DNA of 27,235 nt from an uncultured Oscillospiraceae bacterium (GCA_902490585.1 CABUEI010000026.1:1-27235); one strand, 5' to 3'. Counted from the first letter of the stretch, positions 1 to 8,590 are shown. The notes: generated by a model from the sequence alone, not told the origin. Translations and numbers: made by a program.

Positions 1-4
1 ACGA

Positions 5-35
5 ATACGGAGCAACATAATGCGTTGCTCCGTAT
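5..35 (-). terminator. Candidate intrinsic terminator of the arg operon
   Basis: A perfect 12-bp inverted repeat, ATACGGAGCAAC at 5-16 and GTTGCTCCGTAT at 24-35, encloses a 7-nt loop. It lies 23 bases past the argF stop codon, where the operon transcript should end. On the minus strand only four bases (TCGT) remain before the window edge, so the U-tract cannot be seen. The stem is clear; the terminator role is inferred from position. Confidence 0.65.
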
Positions 36-58
36 CGGATATTTAAGTTTTATCCGGA

Positions 59-970
59 TTAATCCTTATTGCCCATAAGCAGTACCATTACTGCCTTCTG
101 TGCGTGGAGTCTGTTTTCAGCCTCGTCAAAGATTTCATTTGCGTGCTCTTCAAATACCTTGGCTGTGATTTCTTCTTCTCTGTGTGCGGGCAGGCAGTGC
201 TGAACCATAGCGTCGGGCTTTGCAACAGCCATAACCTCATCGTTTATCTGGAAGCCCTTGAATGCTTTCTTTCTGATTTCGGCTTCGCCTTCCTGTCCCA
301 TAGATGCCCATACATCTGTGAAGATAACATCTGCGTCCTTTGCAGCCTTTATGGGATCGTCGGTAAGCTCGAAGCAATCGTACTTCTCTGCAAATGCAAG
401 AGTTGTAGCGGCAGGGTGGTAGTTCTCAGGGCAGGCAACAGATACACTCATACCCGTCTTTAAGCCGCCTACGATAAGTGAGTTTGCCATGTTGTTGCCA
501 TCGCCTATGTAGCACATCTTGAGTCCGTCAAGCTTGCCCTTGTACTCACGGATTGTCATAAGATCTGCAAGTACCTGGCAGGGATGTGAAAGGTCTGTAA
601 GACCGTTGATTATCGGGATATTACCGTATTCTGCAAGGTTTTCAACTTCTGCCTGATCAAATGTTCTTATCATAATACCGTCAATGTAGCGTGAAAGAAC
701 TCTTGCAGTATCCTGGATAGGCTCGCCTCTTCCTATCTGCATATCGCTTGCAGAGAGGTAAAGGGGGTTACCGCCGAGCTGATACATACCTGTTTCAAAA
801 GAAACTCTTGTTCTTGTAGAAGCCTTGCGGAAGATCATTCCGAGCGTCTTGCCCTTTAAATGATCGTGGGGTATTCCGTGCTTGAGCTCATACTTGAGCT
901 GATCTGCGAGATTGAGAATCTCTATAATTTCCTCGGTGCTGAGGTCCATCATTTTAAGTAAGTGTTTCAT
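59..970 (-). CDS. argF: Ornithine carbamoyltransferase
   Basis: Cytosolic enzyme that condenses ornithine with carbamoyl phosphate to give citrulline, the sixth step of arginine synthesis. The 303 residues match the usual anabolic OTCase length. The carbamoyl-phosphate motif STRTR is at 51-55, HPCQ at 129-132, the ornithine-side DVWASMG loop at 219-225, the HCLPAHR signature with the catalytic Cys at 258-264, and ENRLHAQKA at 285-293. It is the last gene of the arg operon, 30 bases after argD, with a GAAAGGA ribosome binding site upstream of the ATG. A catabolic (arginine deiminase) role is less likely, because the gene sits among biosynthetic arg genes with no arcA or arcC. Confidence 0.97.
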   Translation of the reverse strand: MKHLLKMMDLSTEEIIEILNLADQLKYELKHGIPHDHLKGKTLGMIFRKASTRTRVSFETGMYQLGGNPLYLSASDMQIGRGEPIQDTARVLSRYIDGIMIRTFDQAEVENLAEYGNIPIINGLTDLSHPCQVLADLMTIREYKGKLDGLKMCYIGDGNNMANSLIVGGLKTGMSVSVACPENYHPAATTLAFAEKYDCFELTDDPIKAAKDADVIFTDVWASMGQEGEAEIRKKAFKGFQINDEVMAVAKPDAMVQHCLPAHREEEITAKVFEEHANEIFDEAENRLHAQKAVMVLLMGNKD

Positions 971-1000
971 AAGTTTTTCCTTTCGGTTTTAGTTTTTATT

Positions 1001-2167
1001 TTATTTTAAAAGTTCTGCGAGTATTTCAAGTCCCTTGTCGATATCTTCATACGAGATAGTAAGCGGAGGAAGAAGTCTTAACTTTTCCTTTGCGGTAAGG
1101 ATAAGCAGACCGTGTTCAAGAGCGGCATTAAGGATATCCTTTGCGTTCTTGGTTTTAAGCTTAATACCTATCATAAGTCCCATACCGGTAACAGATTCTA
1201 CCTCGGGGATCGCTTTCAGCTTTTCAGCTATATATCTTCCCTTATCTGCAACCTGTGATAAGAAAATCGGATCTGCCGCTTTCTTCAGCACCTCAATTGC
1301 ACCTGCACAAGCGATAGGATTTCCGCCGAATGTTGAACCGTGTGTTCCCGGAGTTAGTACACCTGCGCACTTGTCGCCGCTGAGGCACGCACCCATCGGG
1401 ATACCGCCTGCAATGCCCTTTGCAAGTGTGATTATATCGGCTTTCTTACCGAAGTTGTCGCCTGCAAGGAATTTACCCGTTCTGCCGACACCTGTCTGCA
1501 CTTCATCGGAAATTGTCAGAACGTCACGTTCACCGCAAAGCTCAAATATTGCGTCAACGAACTTCTGTTCGAGCGGCACAACACCGCCCTCGCCCTGTAT
1601 ATATTCGAACATTACCGCACATACAGTATCGTCAAGCTTTGCCTTGAGGTCTTCTATGTTGTTTGCTTCAACGTTTATAAATCCGTCGACGAACGGGAAG
1701 AAGTAGTTGTGGAATACGTCCTGTCCTGTTGCTGACAGTGTGCAGAGTGTTCTGCCGTGGAATGAATTTACAAGGGTTATAATATTGTGTCTGCCCTTGC
1801 CGTATTTGTCGAAGCTGTACTTTCTTGCTATCTTGATAGCACATTCATTTGCCTCAGCACCGCTGTTGCAAAGGAACATATTCTTCATGCCGGTAGCTTC
1901 TGATAATCTTTCTGCAAACTCAGCCTGTACCTTTGTGTAGTAGTAGTTTGAGGTATGCTGTATACTGCGTACCTGATTGCACACAGCGTCAGCCCACTCC
2001 TTGTTGCAGTAGCCGAGTGAGTTTGTGCCGATACCGCTGCCGAAATCTATATATGTCTTGCCGTTTTCGTCAACAGCCTTGTCATCTTCACCCTTGTCGA
2101 GTACAACGTTCAGTCTGCCGTATGAACCCATTATATGCGAGTTGAATTTGTCTATAGTATTCATCAT
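1001..2167 (-). CDS. argD: Acetylornithine aminotransferase
   Basis: PLP-dependent class III aminotransferase. It transfers an amino group from glutamate to N-acetylglutamate semialdehyde, giving N2-acetylornithine. The 388 residues are normal for ArgD. Visible motifs are NSGAEAN at 101-107 (phosphate-binding region), FHGRT at 136-140, SDEVQTG at 220-226 (the Asp that contacts the PLP ring nitrogen), the Schiff-base lysine K250 in LAKGIAGG, and GSTFGGNP at 277-284. Two ATG codons are adjacent. The second (2164) lies better spaced from the GGAAAGGA site, so the protein may be one residue shorter. It lies 33 bases after argB and 30 before argF. Some ArgD proteins also act as succinyldiaminopimelate aminotransferase, which sequence alone cannot settle. 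Confidence 0.95.
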   Translation of the reverse strand: MMNTIDKFNSHIMGSYGRLNVVLDKGEDDKAVDENGKTYIDFGSGIGTNSLGYCNKEWADAVCNQVRSIQHTSNYYYTKVQAEFAERLSEATGMKNMFLCNSGAEANECAIKIARKYSFDKYGKGRHNIITLVNSFHGRTLCTLSATGQDVFHNYFFPFVDGFINVEANNIEDLKAKLDDTVCAVMFEYIQGEGGVVPLEQKFVDAIFELCGERDVLTISDEVQTGVGRTGKFLAGDNFGKKADIITLAKGIAGGIPMGACLSGDKCAGVLTPGTHGSTFGGNPIACAGAIEVLKKAADPIFLSQVADKGRYIAEKLKAIPEVESVTGMGLMIGIKLKTKNAKDILNAALEHGLLILTAKEKLRLLPPLTISYEDIDKGLEILAELLK

Positions 2168-2200
2168 CTGTCCTTTCCGCTTATCTAAAAAGCTGATAAA

Positions 2201-3052
2201 TCAGACAATCATCGTGCCTGCGCCTTCGTTTGTAAGCAGTTCTATAAGTATTGAATGAGGTATTCTTCCGTCGATTATATTTGCTTTCTTTACACCTCTT
2301 CGGACAGCCTCAACACAGCAGTCAATCTTAGGTATCATGCCGCCTGAGATTATGCCCTGCTTTTTGAGATAAGGCACTTCTGAAACGCCGACAGTCTGGA
2401 TAAGTGTGCTGTCGTCGTCCTTGTCTTCAAGCAGTCCCTTGATATCGGTCATAAGAATAAGGTTTTCAGCCTTCATCTCAGCCGCAATTCTTGCCGCCGC
2501 CGTATCTGCGTTGATGTTATAAACAGTGCCGTCCTTGCCTGCCGCAACTGTAGAGATTACGGGGATATATCCCTTTTCAAGCACGTCATTTATAAGGCTT
2601 ACGTTTACCTGAGTGATCTCACCGACAAGTCCAAGCTCGGGATCAAGCTGTTCTGCTTCGATCATGTGGTCGTCAAGACCGCAAAGTCCTACCGCTCTGC
2701 CCTTGTGGCTGTAAAGTAAATCAACCAGATCCTTGTTTACCTTACCGCAAAGTACCATCTGTACAATATTTATTGTTTCTTCATCGGTATAGCGCAGTCC
2801 GTTTACAAACTTGCTCTCCTTGCCGACTTTTTTAAGCATTGCGTTTATTTCAGGTCCGCCGCCGTGTACAAGTACGATCTTGATACCGCAGAGCGACAGC
2901 AGAACGAGGTCGGACATAACCGCCTGCTTCAGCTTATCGTTTGTCATTGCGTTACCGCCGTACTTTACTACTACGACCTTGTTTGAATACTGCTGTATAT
3001 AAGGAAGAGCATCACTTAATATACTTGCTCTCTTTTCGTTTTCAAGTTCCAT
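2201..3052 (-). CDS. argB: Acetylglutamate kinase
   Basis: Amino acid kinase family enzyme that phosphorylates N-acetylglutamate with ATP, the second and usually feedback-controlled step of arginine synthesis. Visible motifs are VKYGGNAM with Lys30, HGGGPEIN at 63-70, FVNGLRYTD at 82-90, NINADTAAA at 179-187, GGMIPKI at 237-243 and a C-terminal GAGT. At 283 residues it is longer than the arginine-insensitive E. coli enzyme (about 258). It carries an extra N-terminal helix around ALPYIQQY (15-22), as in arginine-inhibited hexameric enzymes such as that of Thermotoga. I therefore infer that arginine inhibits it. A GAAAGGA ribosome binding site precedes the ATG, 20 bases after argJ. Confidence 0.96.
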   Translation of the reverse strand: MELENEKRASILSDALPYIQQYSNKVVVVKYGGNAMTNDKLKQAVMSDLVLLSLCGIKIVLVHGGGPEINAMLKKVGKESKFVNGLRYTDEETINIVQMVLCGKVNKDLVDLLYSHKGRAVGLCGLDDHMIEAEQLDPELGLVGEITQVNVSLINDVLEKGYIPVISTVAAGKDGTVYNINADTAAARIAAEMKAENLILMTDIKGLLEDKDDDSTLIQTVGVSEVPYLKKQGIISGGMIPKIDCCVEAVRRGVKKANIIDGRIPHSILIELLTNEGAGTMIV

Positions 3053-3072
3053 TTTCTTTTGTCCTTTCGGTG

Positions 3073-4305
3073 TCAGCTTCTGTATTCTGCGTTTATCTTT
3101 ACATATTCGTAAGTCAGATCACAACCCCATGCTACCGACTTATCCGCACCGTCGTGCATATCTATTCTGATAACAATTTCATCTTCAGACAGTATCTTGA
3201 ACGCTTCGTCCTCTGAGAAGTCAACGCCTGCGCCGTTTTCGCAAACCTTTACGCTGCCCTTTGAAGATGACAGAACGACCTCGACCTTTGATATATCAAA
3301 GTCACCCTCTGCATAGCCTATTGCACAGAGAATACGTCCCCAGTTGGCATCTGCCGCAAATATAGCCGCCTTTAAAAGACTGCTGTTGATAACTGACAAT
3401 GCAACGCTCTTTGCAACAGCTTCTGCAGGTGCATGGTCAACCACACATTCCATAAGCTTTGTTGCACCCTCGCCGTCACGGGCTGTTTCTCTGGCAAGGT
3501 TCATCATTACAGCGTAAAGACCGTTTATGAACACTTCATAATCCTTGTCCTCTGCTGTTATTTCCTTGTTGCCTGCAAGTCCGGACGCCATTATGCACAG
3601 CGTATCATTAGTAGATGTATCTCCGTCAACACTTACCATATTGTAAGTTATATCGGCTGTTCTTTTCAGTGCCTTGTGCAGAAGTTCTGCGTTTATCTTT
3701 ACATCGGTTGTGATGAATGCAAGCATTGTAGCCATATTTGGATTAATCATACCGCTACCCTTGCTTATACCGCCGATATGGCAGGTCTTACCGTCAAGAG
3801 TAAATTCAACTGCAAGCTCCTTTTTGCGTGTATCGGTTGTCATTATAGCCTCGCACGCAAGAGAACTGCCGTCCTCGCTGATGCTGTCAACGAGCGTTTT
3901 AATATTGTTCTTTACAGGGTCGATTGACAGCTTCTGTCCGATAACGCCTGTAGAGCCTACTATCATATCGTTCTTGTCAATGCCGAGCTCATTTGCACAA
4001 AGCTCGCACATCTGCTCGGCAATCTCGATACCGTTTGAGTTGCAGGTATTTGCGTTACCGCTGTTTACGATAACTGCCTGAGCAACACCGTTTTTAAGAT
4101 GTTCCTTTGTAACGATGATCGGGGCTCCCTTTACCTTGTTCTGTGTGTAGATTGCCGCCGCCGTGCACTTTGTATCACAGCTTATCACAGCAAGGTCACG
4201 TTTTTTCGAACCGGGCTTTATACCGACATTTATACCGCCTGCCTTGAAACCCTTGGCGGCGCATACGCCCTTATCGACTAATTTATAGTTATCAAATTCA
4301 ACCAT
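3073..4305 (-). CDS. argJ: Glutamate N-acetyltransferase (ornithine acetyltransferase)
   Basis: Recycles the acetyl group from N-acetylornithine to glutamate, releasing ornithine. Bifunctional versions also acetylate glutamate with acetyl-CoA. The 410 residues fit the family. The self-cleavage site is visible in GMINPNMATML, where Thr193 would become the N-terminal nucleophile of the beta chain. NSGNANTCN at 81-89 and the GSTGVIG region at 117-123 are also typical. No argE deacetylase and no classical argA are in the window, so the operon uses the cyclic pathway. The start has a GAGGTAA ribosome binding site and follows argC by 17 bases. Whether this copy is mono- or bifunctional cannot be read from the sequence. 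Confidence 0.95.
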   Translation of the reverse strand: MVEFDNYKLVDKGVCAAKGFKAGGINVGIKPGSKKRDLAVISCDTKCTAAAIYTQNKVKGAPIIVTKEHLKNGVAQAVIVNSGNANTCNSNGIEIAEQMCELCANELGIDKNDMIVGSTGVIGQKLSIDPVKNNIKTLVDSISEDGSSLACEAIMTTDTRKKELAVEFTLDGKTCHIGGISKGSGMINPNMATMLAFITTDVKINAELLHKALKRTADITYNMVSVDGDTSTNDTLCIMASGLAGNKEITAEDKDYEVFINGLYAVMMNLARETARDGEGATKLMECVVDHAPAEAVAKSVALSVINSSLLKAAIFAADANWGRILCAIGYAEGDFDISKVEVVLSSSKGSVKVCENGAGVDFSEDEAFKILSEDEIVIRIDMHDGADKSVAWGCDLTYEYVKINAEYRS

Positions 4306-4322
4306 TGTTATTACCTCGCTTA

Positions 4323-5270
4323 TTATACAAGACCAGTTGTTTCGTCAATACCCATCATTATGTTAAGGCACTGAACAGCAGCACCGCTTGCGCCCTTGCC
4401 TAAGTTATCAAGTCTTGAGCAAAGCACTATACGGTCATCGTTTCCGCAAACGAATATCTCCATATTGTTCTTGCCCGATAATGTGTTTGCGGCAAGGAAA
4501 CCGTTTTCAAGAAGGCCCTCGCCCATAACAGGCATCACCTTTACAAGATTTGCGTCTGCATAATGCTCAGTGAAAGCCTTATGAATATCGGCAAGCGTAT
4601 ATTTCTTCGGCAGAAGTCTTGTGAGAACCGGAACAGTTACGACCATACCGCTGAAATAATCGCATATCAGAGGATTAAATACAGGCTTGTAATCAAGTCC
4701 GCTTATCTTCATCATTTCGGGTAAGTGTTTGTGTTCCTGCGGAAGAGCATACTGTCTGGGACTGTAGAACTCTTCGGGCTTTTCATCGCTTTCGTATACT
4801 GCGATAGCTTTCTTTCCCGCTCCGCTGTAGCCCGATACCGCATGAGCTACTACAGGATAATCGCTCGGCATGATACCTGCCTTTACAAGCGGATAAACAA
4901 GTGATATGAAACCGCTTGCATAGCAACCGGGAACTGCCACTCTTGAAGAAGACGCTATCTTTTCTCTGTGCTCCTTTGAAAGCTCCGGGAAACCGTAAGC
5001 CCAGTCGGGATTTGTACGGTGAGCTGTGGACGCATCTATTATACGGACGTTACTACCCTTTGCAAGCTCGACTGCCTCTCTTGCGGCGGCATCAGGCAAG
5101 CAAAGGAAAGTGAAATCGGACGAGCATATAAACTTTTTACGCTCATCGTTGTCCTTTCTCTTGTCCTCATCTATCTTCATTATTTCGATATCTTTTCTGT
5201 CCTTGAAACGCTCAAGAATTTTAAGTCCGGTCGTTCCTTCCTGACCGTCAATATACACCTTTACGCTCAT
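4323..5270 (-). CDS. argC: N-acetyl-gamma-glutamyl-phosphate reductase, short type
   Basis: NADPH-dependent reductase that converts N-acetylglutamyl phosphate to the semialdehyde, the third step of the pathway. The N-terminal nucleotide-binding stretch reads IDGQEGTTGL. The catalytic cysteine is C116 in VAVPGCYASG, and SGYSGAGKK follows in the substrate domain. The length (315) and the N-terminal motif fit the second ArgC class (about 310 residues) better than the roughly 340-residue class found in B. subtilis and E. coli. It begins 11 bases after the GNAT gene with an AGGTG ribosome binding site. Confidence 0.94.
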   Translation of the reverse strand: MSVKVYIDGQEGTTGLKILERFKDRKDIEIMKIDEDKRKDNDERKKFICSSDFTFLCLPDAAAREAVELAKGSNVRIIDASTAHRTNPDWAYGFPELSKEHREKIASSSRVAVPGCYASGFISLVYPLVKAGIMPSDYPVVAHAVSGYSGAGKKAIAVYESDEKPEEFYSPRQYALPQEHKHLPEMMKISGLDYKPVFNPLICDYFSGMVVTVPVLTRLLPKKYTLADIHKAFTEHYADANLVKVMPVMGEGLLENGFLAANTLSGKNNMEIFVCGNDDRIVLCSRLDNLGKGASGAAVQCLNIMMGIDETTGLV

Positions 5271-5281
5271 ATAAGCACCTC

Positions 5282-5695
5282 TTATTTTTTAAGAAATCTT
5301 GTCATTCCGCAACCACGTTCATCGTTCGGTCTGCGCATAAATCCGAGTTTTTCGTAAAACGGCTCTTTATCCTTTGCGGACATGAGGTTTATCATAATCG
5401 TTTCACCCTCATCGGCAACCGATAAAGCCTTGTCCATAAGTCTTGTAAGCATTTCTCTGCCTATTCCCTGTCCCTGATATTCGGGACGGACAATAACATC
5501 GCTTATAAAGAACTGATAACCGCCGTCACCGACAACTCGTGCCGAGCTTACTTCCTTATCACCGTCAAGTGCTGTTATTGCAAATACGGAACGTGAAAGT
5601 GCACATTCAAGCTGTCTTGGAGAAAGCTCATACCAGCCTACGCTTCGTCTGAACGAATTTATATCGTGCGGTAATCTGTATTCATAAGTTATCAT
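5282..5695 (-). CDS. GNAT family N-acetyltransferase in the arg operon
   Basis: Small (137 residues) GCN5-related acetyltransferase. The acetyl-CoA pyrophosphate loop is visible as VRPEYQGQGIGREML, with the Q-x-x-G-x-G/A pattern at 74-80. The beta-strand before it (FFISDVIV) and the late FYEKLGF motif are also typical. Its ATG overlaps the argH stop codon by one base (TGATG), so translation is probably coupled, and argC starts 11 bases later. It is therefore expressed with arginine synthesis. Its substrate is unknown. Glutamate (a short N-acetylglutamate synthase that primes the cycle) is one possibility, but the family is too diverse to say. Confidence 0.85.
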   Translation of the reverse strand: MITYEYRLPHDINSFRRSVGWYELSPRQLECALSRSVFAITALDGDKEVSSARVVGDGGYQFFISDVIVRPEYQGQGIGREMLTRLMDKALSVADEGETIMINLMSAKDKEPFYEKLGFMRRPNDERGCGMTRFLKK

Positions 5696-7083
5696 CAGAT
5701 ATTGATACCGCCCAGTCTGTTTTCAAGTTCTGCTATCTGACGCTTCACAGCATCGGGAGCAGGACCGCCGTCAACACCTCTCTGCATAACGCAGGTATCA
5801 AGGCTTATTGCGTCATATACATCTGTGTCGAATGTTTCGCACAGCTTCTTGTATTCTTCAATCGGGAGCTGTTCAAGCGTTGTATTCTTCTCTATGCAAA
5901 GTGCAACGAGTGTACCGGTTATCTTATATGCCGTTCTGAAAGGAAGTCCCTTCTTTACAAGATAGTCAGCACAGTCTGTAGCGTTGATAAAGCCCTTTGC
6001 GGCGGCAGTACGCATATTGTCTTTAAGTACCGTCATAGTCGCAAGCATAGGAGTAAATGTCGAGATACATAGCTTTACTGTATCTACAGCATCAAATATT
6101 GCTTCCTTATCCTCCTGCATATCCTTGTTATATGCAAGCGGAAGTCCCTTCATCATTGTGAGCAGTGTCTGTAGATCGCCGTATACTCTTGCTGTCTTAC
6201 CTCTTATAAGCTCTGTAACATCTGGGTTCTTTTTCTGCGGCATTATTGAACTGCCTGTAGAATAAGCATCGTCAAGCTCAATGAACTTGAACTCCCACGA
6301 GCACCACATGATTATTTCCTCGGAAAATCTTGAAAGGTGCATCATAAGCATCGAAATATCGGAGCACAGTTCGATGCAGAAATCTCTGTCCGACACGCCG
6401 TCAAGGCTGTTCATTGTAATATCCTTAAAGCCGAGAAGTTCAGCGGTTCTCTTTCTGTTCAAAGGATATGTAGTACCTGCAAGTGCACATGAGCCGAGCG
6501 GCATTACATCCATTCTTTCCTTGCAGTCGGCAAGTCTGGTCAGATCTCTTGTCAGCATCTGTGCATAAGCCATAAGATGATGAGCAAAAGTAACAGGCTG
6601 AGCACGCTGTAAGTGGGTGTACCCCGGCATTACGGTTTCTGTGTGCTGTTTTGCAATATCAATAATAGTATTTATAAGTTCACGGACAAGCTTTGCAATT
6701 TCATCAACCTCATCTTTAAGATAAAGCTTGATATCAAGTGCGACCTGGTCGTTTCTGCTCCTAGCAGTGTGAAGACGCTTTCCCGCATCGCCTATACGGG
6801 CTGTAAGCTCAGCCTCAACGAACATGTGGATATCTTCCGCATTGGGATCGAAATGGAGCTTTCCGCTTTCGATATCACTTAATATGCCGTTCAGACCCTC
6901 TATAATCACTTTGCTGTCAGCAGGGTCGATAATACCGCACTCGCCGAGCATTGTAGCGTGTGCTATAGAGCCTTTTATATCATGCTTGTACATTCTTGCG
7001 TCAAATGAGATAGAAGAATTGAAATCGTTGACCTTTGAGTCAACCTCCTTTGAAAATCTTCCCGCCCACATCATTTTAGACAT
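5695..7083 (-). CDS. argH: Argininosuccinate lyase
   Basis: Splits argininosuccinate into arginine and fumarate, the last step of the pathway. It belongs to the fumarase/aspartase superfamily and works as a homotetramer. Visible motifs are TARSRNDQ at 106-113, GYTHLQRAQP at 154-163 with the catalytic His, and the superfamily signature GSSIMPQKKNPD at 277-288. I chose the ATG at 7083 (462 residues, the normal length). It has a GAAAGGA ribosome binding site and begins MSKMMWAGRF, the usual ArgH N-terminus. The frame stays open upstream to 7245, but that stretch crosses intergenic hairpins and does not look like ArgH. The stop codon overlaps the start of the GNAT gene. Confidence 0.96.
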   Translation of the reverse strand: MSKMMWAGRFSKEVDSKVNDFNSSISFDARMYKHDIKGSIAHATMLGECGIIDPADSKVIIEGLNGILSDIESGKLHFDPNAEDIHMFVEAELTARIGDAGKRLHTARSRNDQVALDIKLYLKDEVDEIAKLVRELINTIIDIAKQHTETVMPGYTHLQRAQPVTFAHHLMAYAQMLTRDLTRLADCKERMDVMPLGSCALAGTTYPLNRKRTAELLGFKDITMNSLDGVSDRDFCIELCSDISMLMMHLSRFSEEIIMWCSWEFKFIELDDAYSTGSSIMPQKKNPDVTELIRGKTARVYGDLQTLLTMMKGLPLAYNKDMQEDKEAIFDAVDTVKLCISTFTPMLATMTVLKDNMRTAAAKGFINATDCADYLVKKGLPFRTAYKITGTLVALCIEKNTTLEQLPIEEYKKLCETFDTDVYDAISLDTCVMQRGVDGGPAPDAVKRQIAELENRLGGINI

Positions 7084-7183
7084 ACTGTTATTTCCTTTCA
7101 GATTTATGCTTTTATGTTCATAACGCAAAAAGCGTCTTGTTTTTTCCGTTATAAATATAAAAGTAATAAATAAAACACAATAC

Positions 7184-7208
7184 CGTACCGACTGAAAAAG
7201 CCGGTACG
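7184..7208 (-). other. Second hairpin in the argG-argH spacer
   Basis: CGTACCG at 7184-7190 pairs with CGGTACG at 7202-7208 around an 11-nt loop. On the minus strand it is followed by the T-rich run GTATTGTGTTTTATTTATT. It lies between the argG-proximal terminator-like hairpin and the argH start, in a 203-base spacer, while every other spacer in the operon is 33 bases or less. It could be a second weak terminator, an RNA-processing site, or a boundary that lowers argH expression relative to argG. I see no convincing promoter for argH. Confidence 0.4.
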
Positions 7209-7227
7209 AATCGTATCTTATAAAACC

Positions 7228-7269
7228 GTAAAAGCCGCAAGGCATAGTTTTACACCTTGCGGGATTTAC
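7228..7269 (-). terminator. Terminator-like hairpin after argG
   Basis: On the minus strand GTAAA and CCGCAAGG pair with CCTTGCGG and TTTAC, giving 13 bp with a 2x2 internal loop and a 12-nt apical loop. CTTTTAC and GGTTTTAT follow. It begins 18 bases after the argG stop codon. It looks like a partial intrinsic terminator, but the U-tract is broken, so readthrough into argH is likely. Confidence 0.45.
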
Positions 7270-7286
7270 CGTAACGCTTTTAAAGC

Positions 7287-8513
7287 TTACTTATTGTTTC
7301 TCTCAGCATCAAGCAGAGCCTTAACCTTTATCGGCAGACCGAACAGGTTGATAAAGCCCTTTGAATCTGTCTGGTCGTAAACATCATCCTCACCGAATGA
7401 AGCAAAGTCTTCACTGTACAGTGTGTAGGGTGATGTAACGCCTGCGTTGATGATATTACCCTTGTAGAGCTTGAGCTTAACGTCGCCTGTAACAGTTTCC
7501 TGTGTCTTGTCAACAAAAGCATCCATAGCTTCTCTTAAAGGTGTGTACCACTGACCGTTGTATACGATGTCTGCATACTTCTGAGCAAGACCGTACTTGT
7601 AGTGCTGTGTTTCCTTATCAAGACAGATAGTTTCGAGAACTTCGTGAGCGTGGTAAAGGATCGTTCCGCCGGGAGTTTCGTAAACACCTCTCGACTTCAT
7701 ACCTACAAGTCTGTTTTCAACAACGTCGAACAGACCGATGCCGTTCTCGCCGCCGAGCTTGTTAAGAGTCTTGATGAGCTTTACGCCGTCCATCTCTTCA
7801 CCGTTAAGTGCTGTGGGGATACCCTTTTCAAAGTGTATTGTAACATAAGTAGGCTTGTCGGGAGCCTGCTCGGGTGAAACGCCAAGTTCAAGGAAGCCTT
7901 TCTTATTGTACTGAGGCTCGTTTGCGGGGTCTTCAAGGTCAAGACCTTCGTGTGATAAGTGCCAGAGGTTCATATCCTTTGAGTAGTTTGTTTCACGAGT
8001 GATCTTTATCGGAACATTGTGAGCCTCAGCGTACTCGATTTCCTGTTCTCTTGACTTGATATCCCAGATTCTCCAGGGAGCAATGATTTCAAGCTCGGGT
8101 GCGAGAGCCTTGATTGTAAGCTCAAAACGTACCTGGTCATTACCCTTACCTGTGCAACCGTGGCAGATAGCGTCAGCGCCTTCCTTCTTAGCTATCTCAA
8201 CGAGTCTCTTGGCTATAGGAGGACGAGCGAACGATGTACCGAGCAGATAGCCCTCATACTTAGCGCCTGCCTTGAGTGTGGGGAATATGAAGTCGTTTAC
8301 GAATTCATCCTGTATATCTTCTATGTAGAGCTTTGATGCGCCTGTCTTCTTAGCTCTTTCTTCAAGTCCTACGATTTCGGAATCCTGTCCTACGTTACCT
8401 GCAACGCAGATTACCTCGCAACCGGGGTAGTTTTCGTGTAACCACGGAATGATGATAGAAGTATCAAGTCCGCCTGAATAAGCAAGTATGATCTTTTTGA
8501 TTTCTTTAGCCAT
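7287..8513 (-). CDS. argG: Argininosuccinate synthase
   Basis: Joins citrulline and aspartate using ATP to form argininosuccinate. The N-terminal N-type ATP-pyrophosphatase loop AYSGGLDTS is at 11-19. Further family motifs are CHGCTGKGNDQVRFE and SREQEIEYA in the nucleotide domain, and ENRLVGMKSRGVYETPGG in the synthase domain. The 408 residues match the usual length. It is the first gene of the arg operon, reading away from the XRE regulator at 8754. The start has a GAAAGGA site. The 5' leader is only about 60 bases, which leaves no room for a T-box or riboswitch, so control is probably at the promoter. Confidence 0.97.
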   Translation of the reverse strand: MAKEIKKIILAYSGGLDTSIIIPWLHENYPGCEVICVAGNVGQDSEIVGLEERAKKTGASKLYIEDIQDEFVNDFIFPTLKAGAKYEGYLLGTSFARPPIAKRLVEIAKKEGADAICHGCTGKGNDQVRFELTIKALAPELEIIAPWRIWDIKSREQEIEYAEAHNVPIKITRETNYSKDMNLWHLSHEGLDLEDPANEPQYNKKGFLELGVSPEQAPDKPTYVTIHFEKGIPTALNGEEMDGVKLIKTLNKLGGENGIGLFDVVENRLVGMKSRGVYETPGGTILYHAHEVLETICLDKETQHYKYGLAQKYADIVYNGQWYTPLREAMDAFVDKTQETVTGDVKLKLYKGNIINAGVTSPYTLYSEDFASFGEDDVYDQTDSKGFINLFGLPIKVKALLDAERNNK

Positions 8514-8576
8514 TTTATTATTTCCTTTCTATCTCACAGACACCTCACGGCGTTCTGCTTACTGATTTAACTCACA

Positions 8577-8590
8577 TTGAATATTATACA
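8577..8590. promoter_or_regulatory. Possible ARG box overlapping the argG -10
   Basis: TTGAATATTATACA resembles the A/T-rich half-palindromic boxes bound by ArgR/AhrC regulators (TGAAT-n-ATTCA type) and overlaps the -10 element of the argG promoter, where a repressor would block transcription. No argR gene is in the window and the match is imperfect, so this is a weak call. Confidence 0.25.

Noticed and set aside
104..2258. Several plus-strand open frames opposite argF and argD
   Set aside because: They are shadows of the conserved minus-strand arg genes: no ribosome binding sites, odd composition, and no family motifs.
7123..7145. Plus-strand ACGC-A5-GCGT hairpin followed by Ts as a terminator
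   Set aside because: The stem is only 4 bp and no plus-strand gene lies upstream; the T run is not adjacent to the stem.
7084..7245. N-terminal extension of argH by 54 codons
   Set aside because: It crosses two intergenic hairpins, lacks a ribosome binding site, and would make ArgH longer than the family; the ATG at 7083 has a good site and the expected start.
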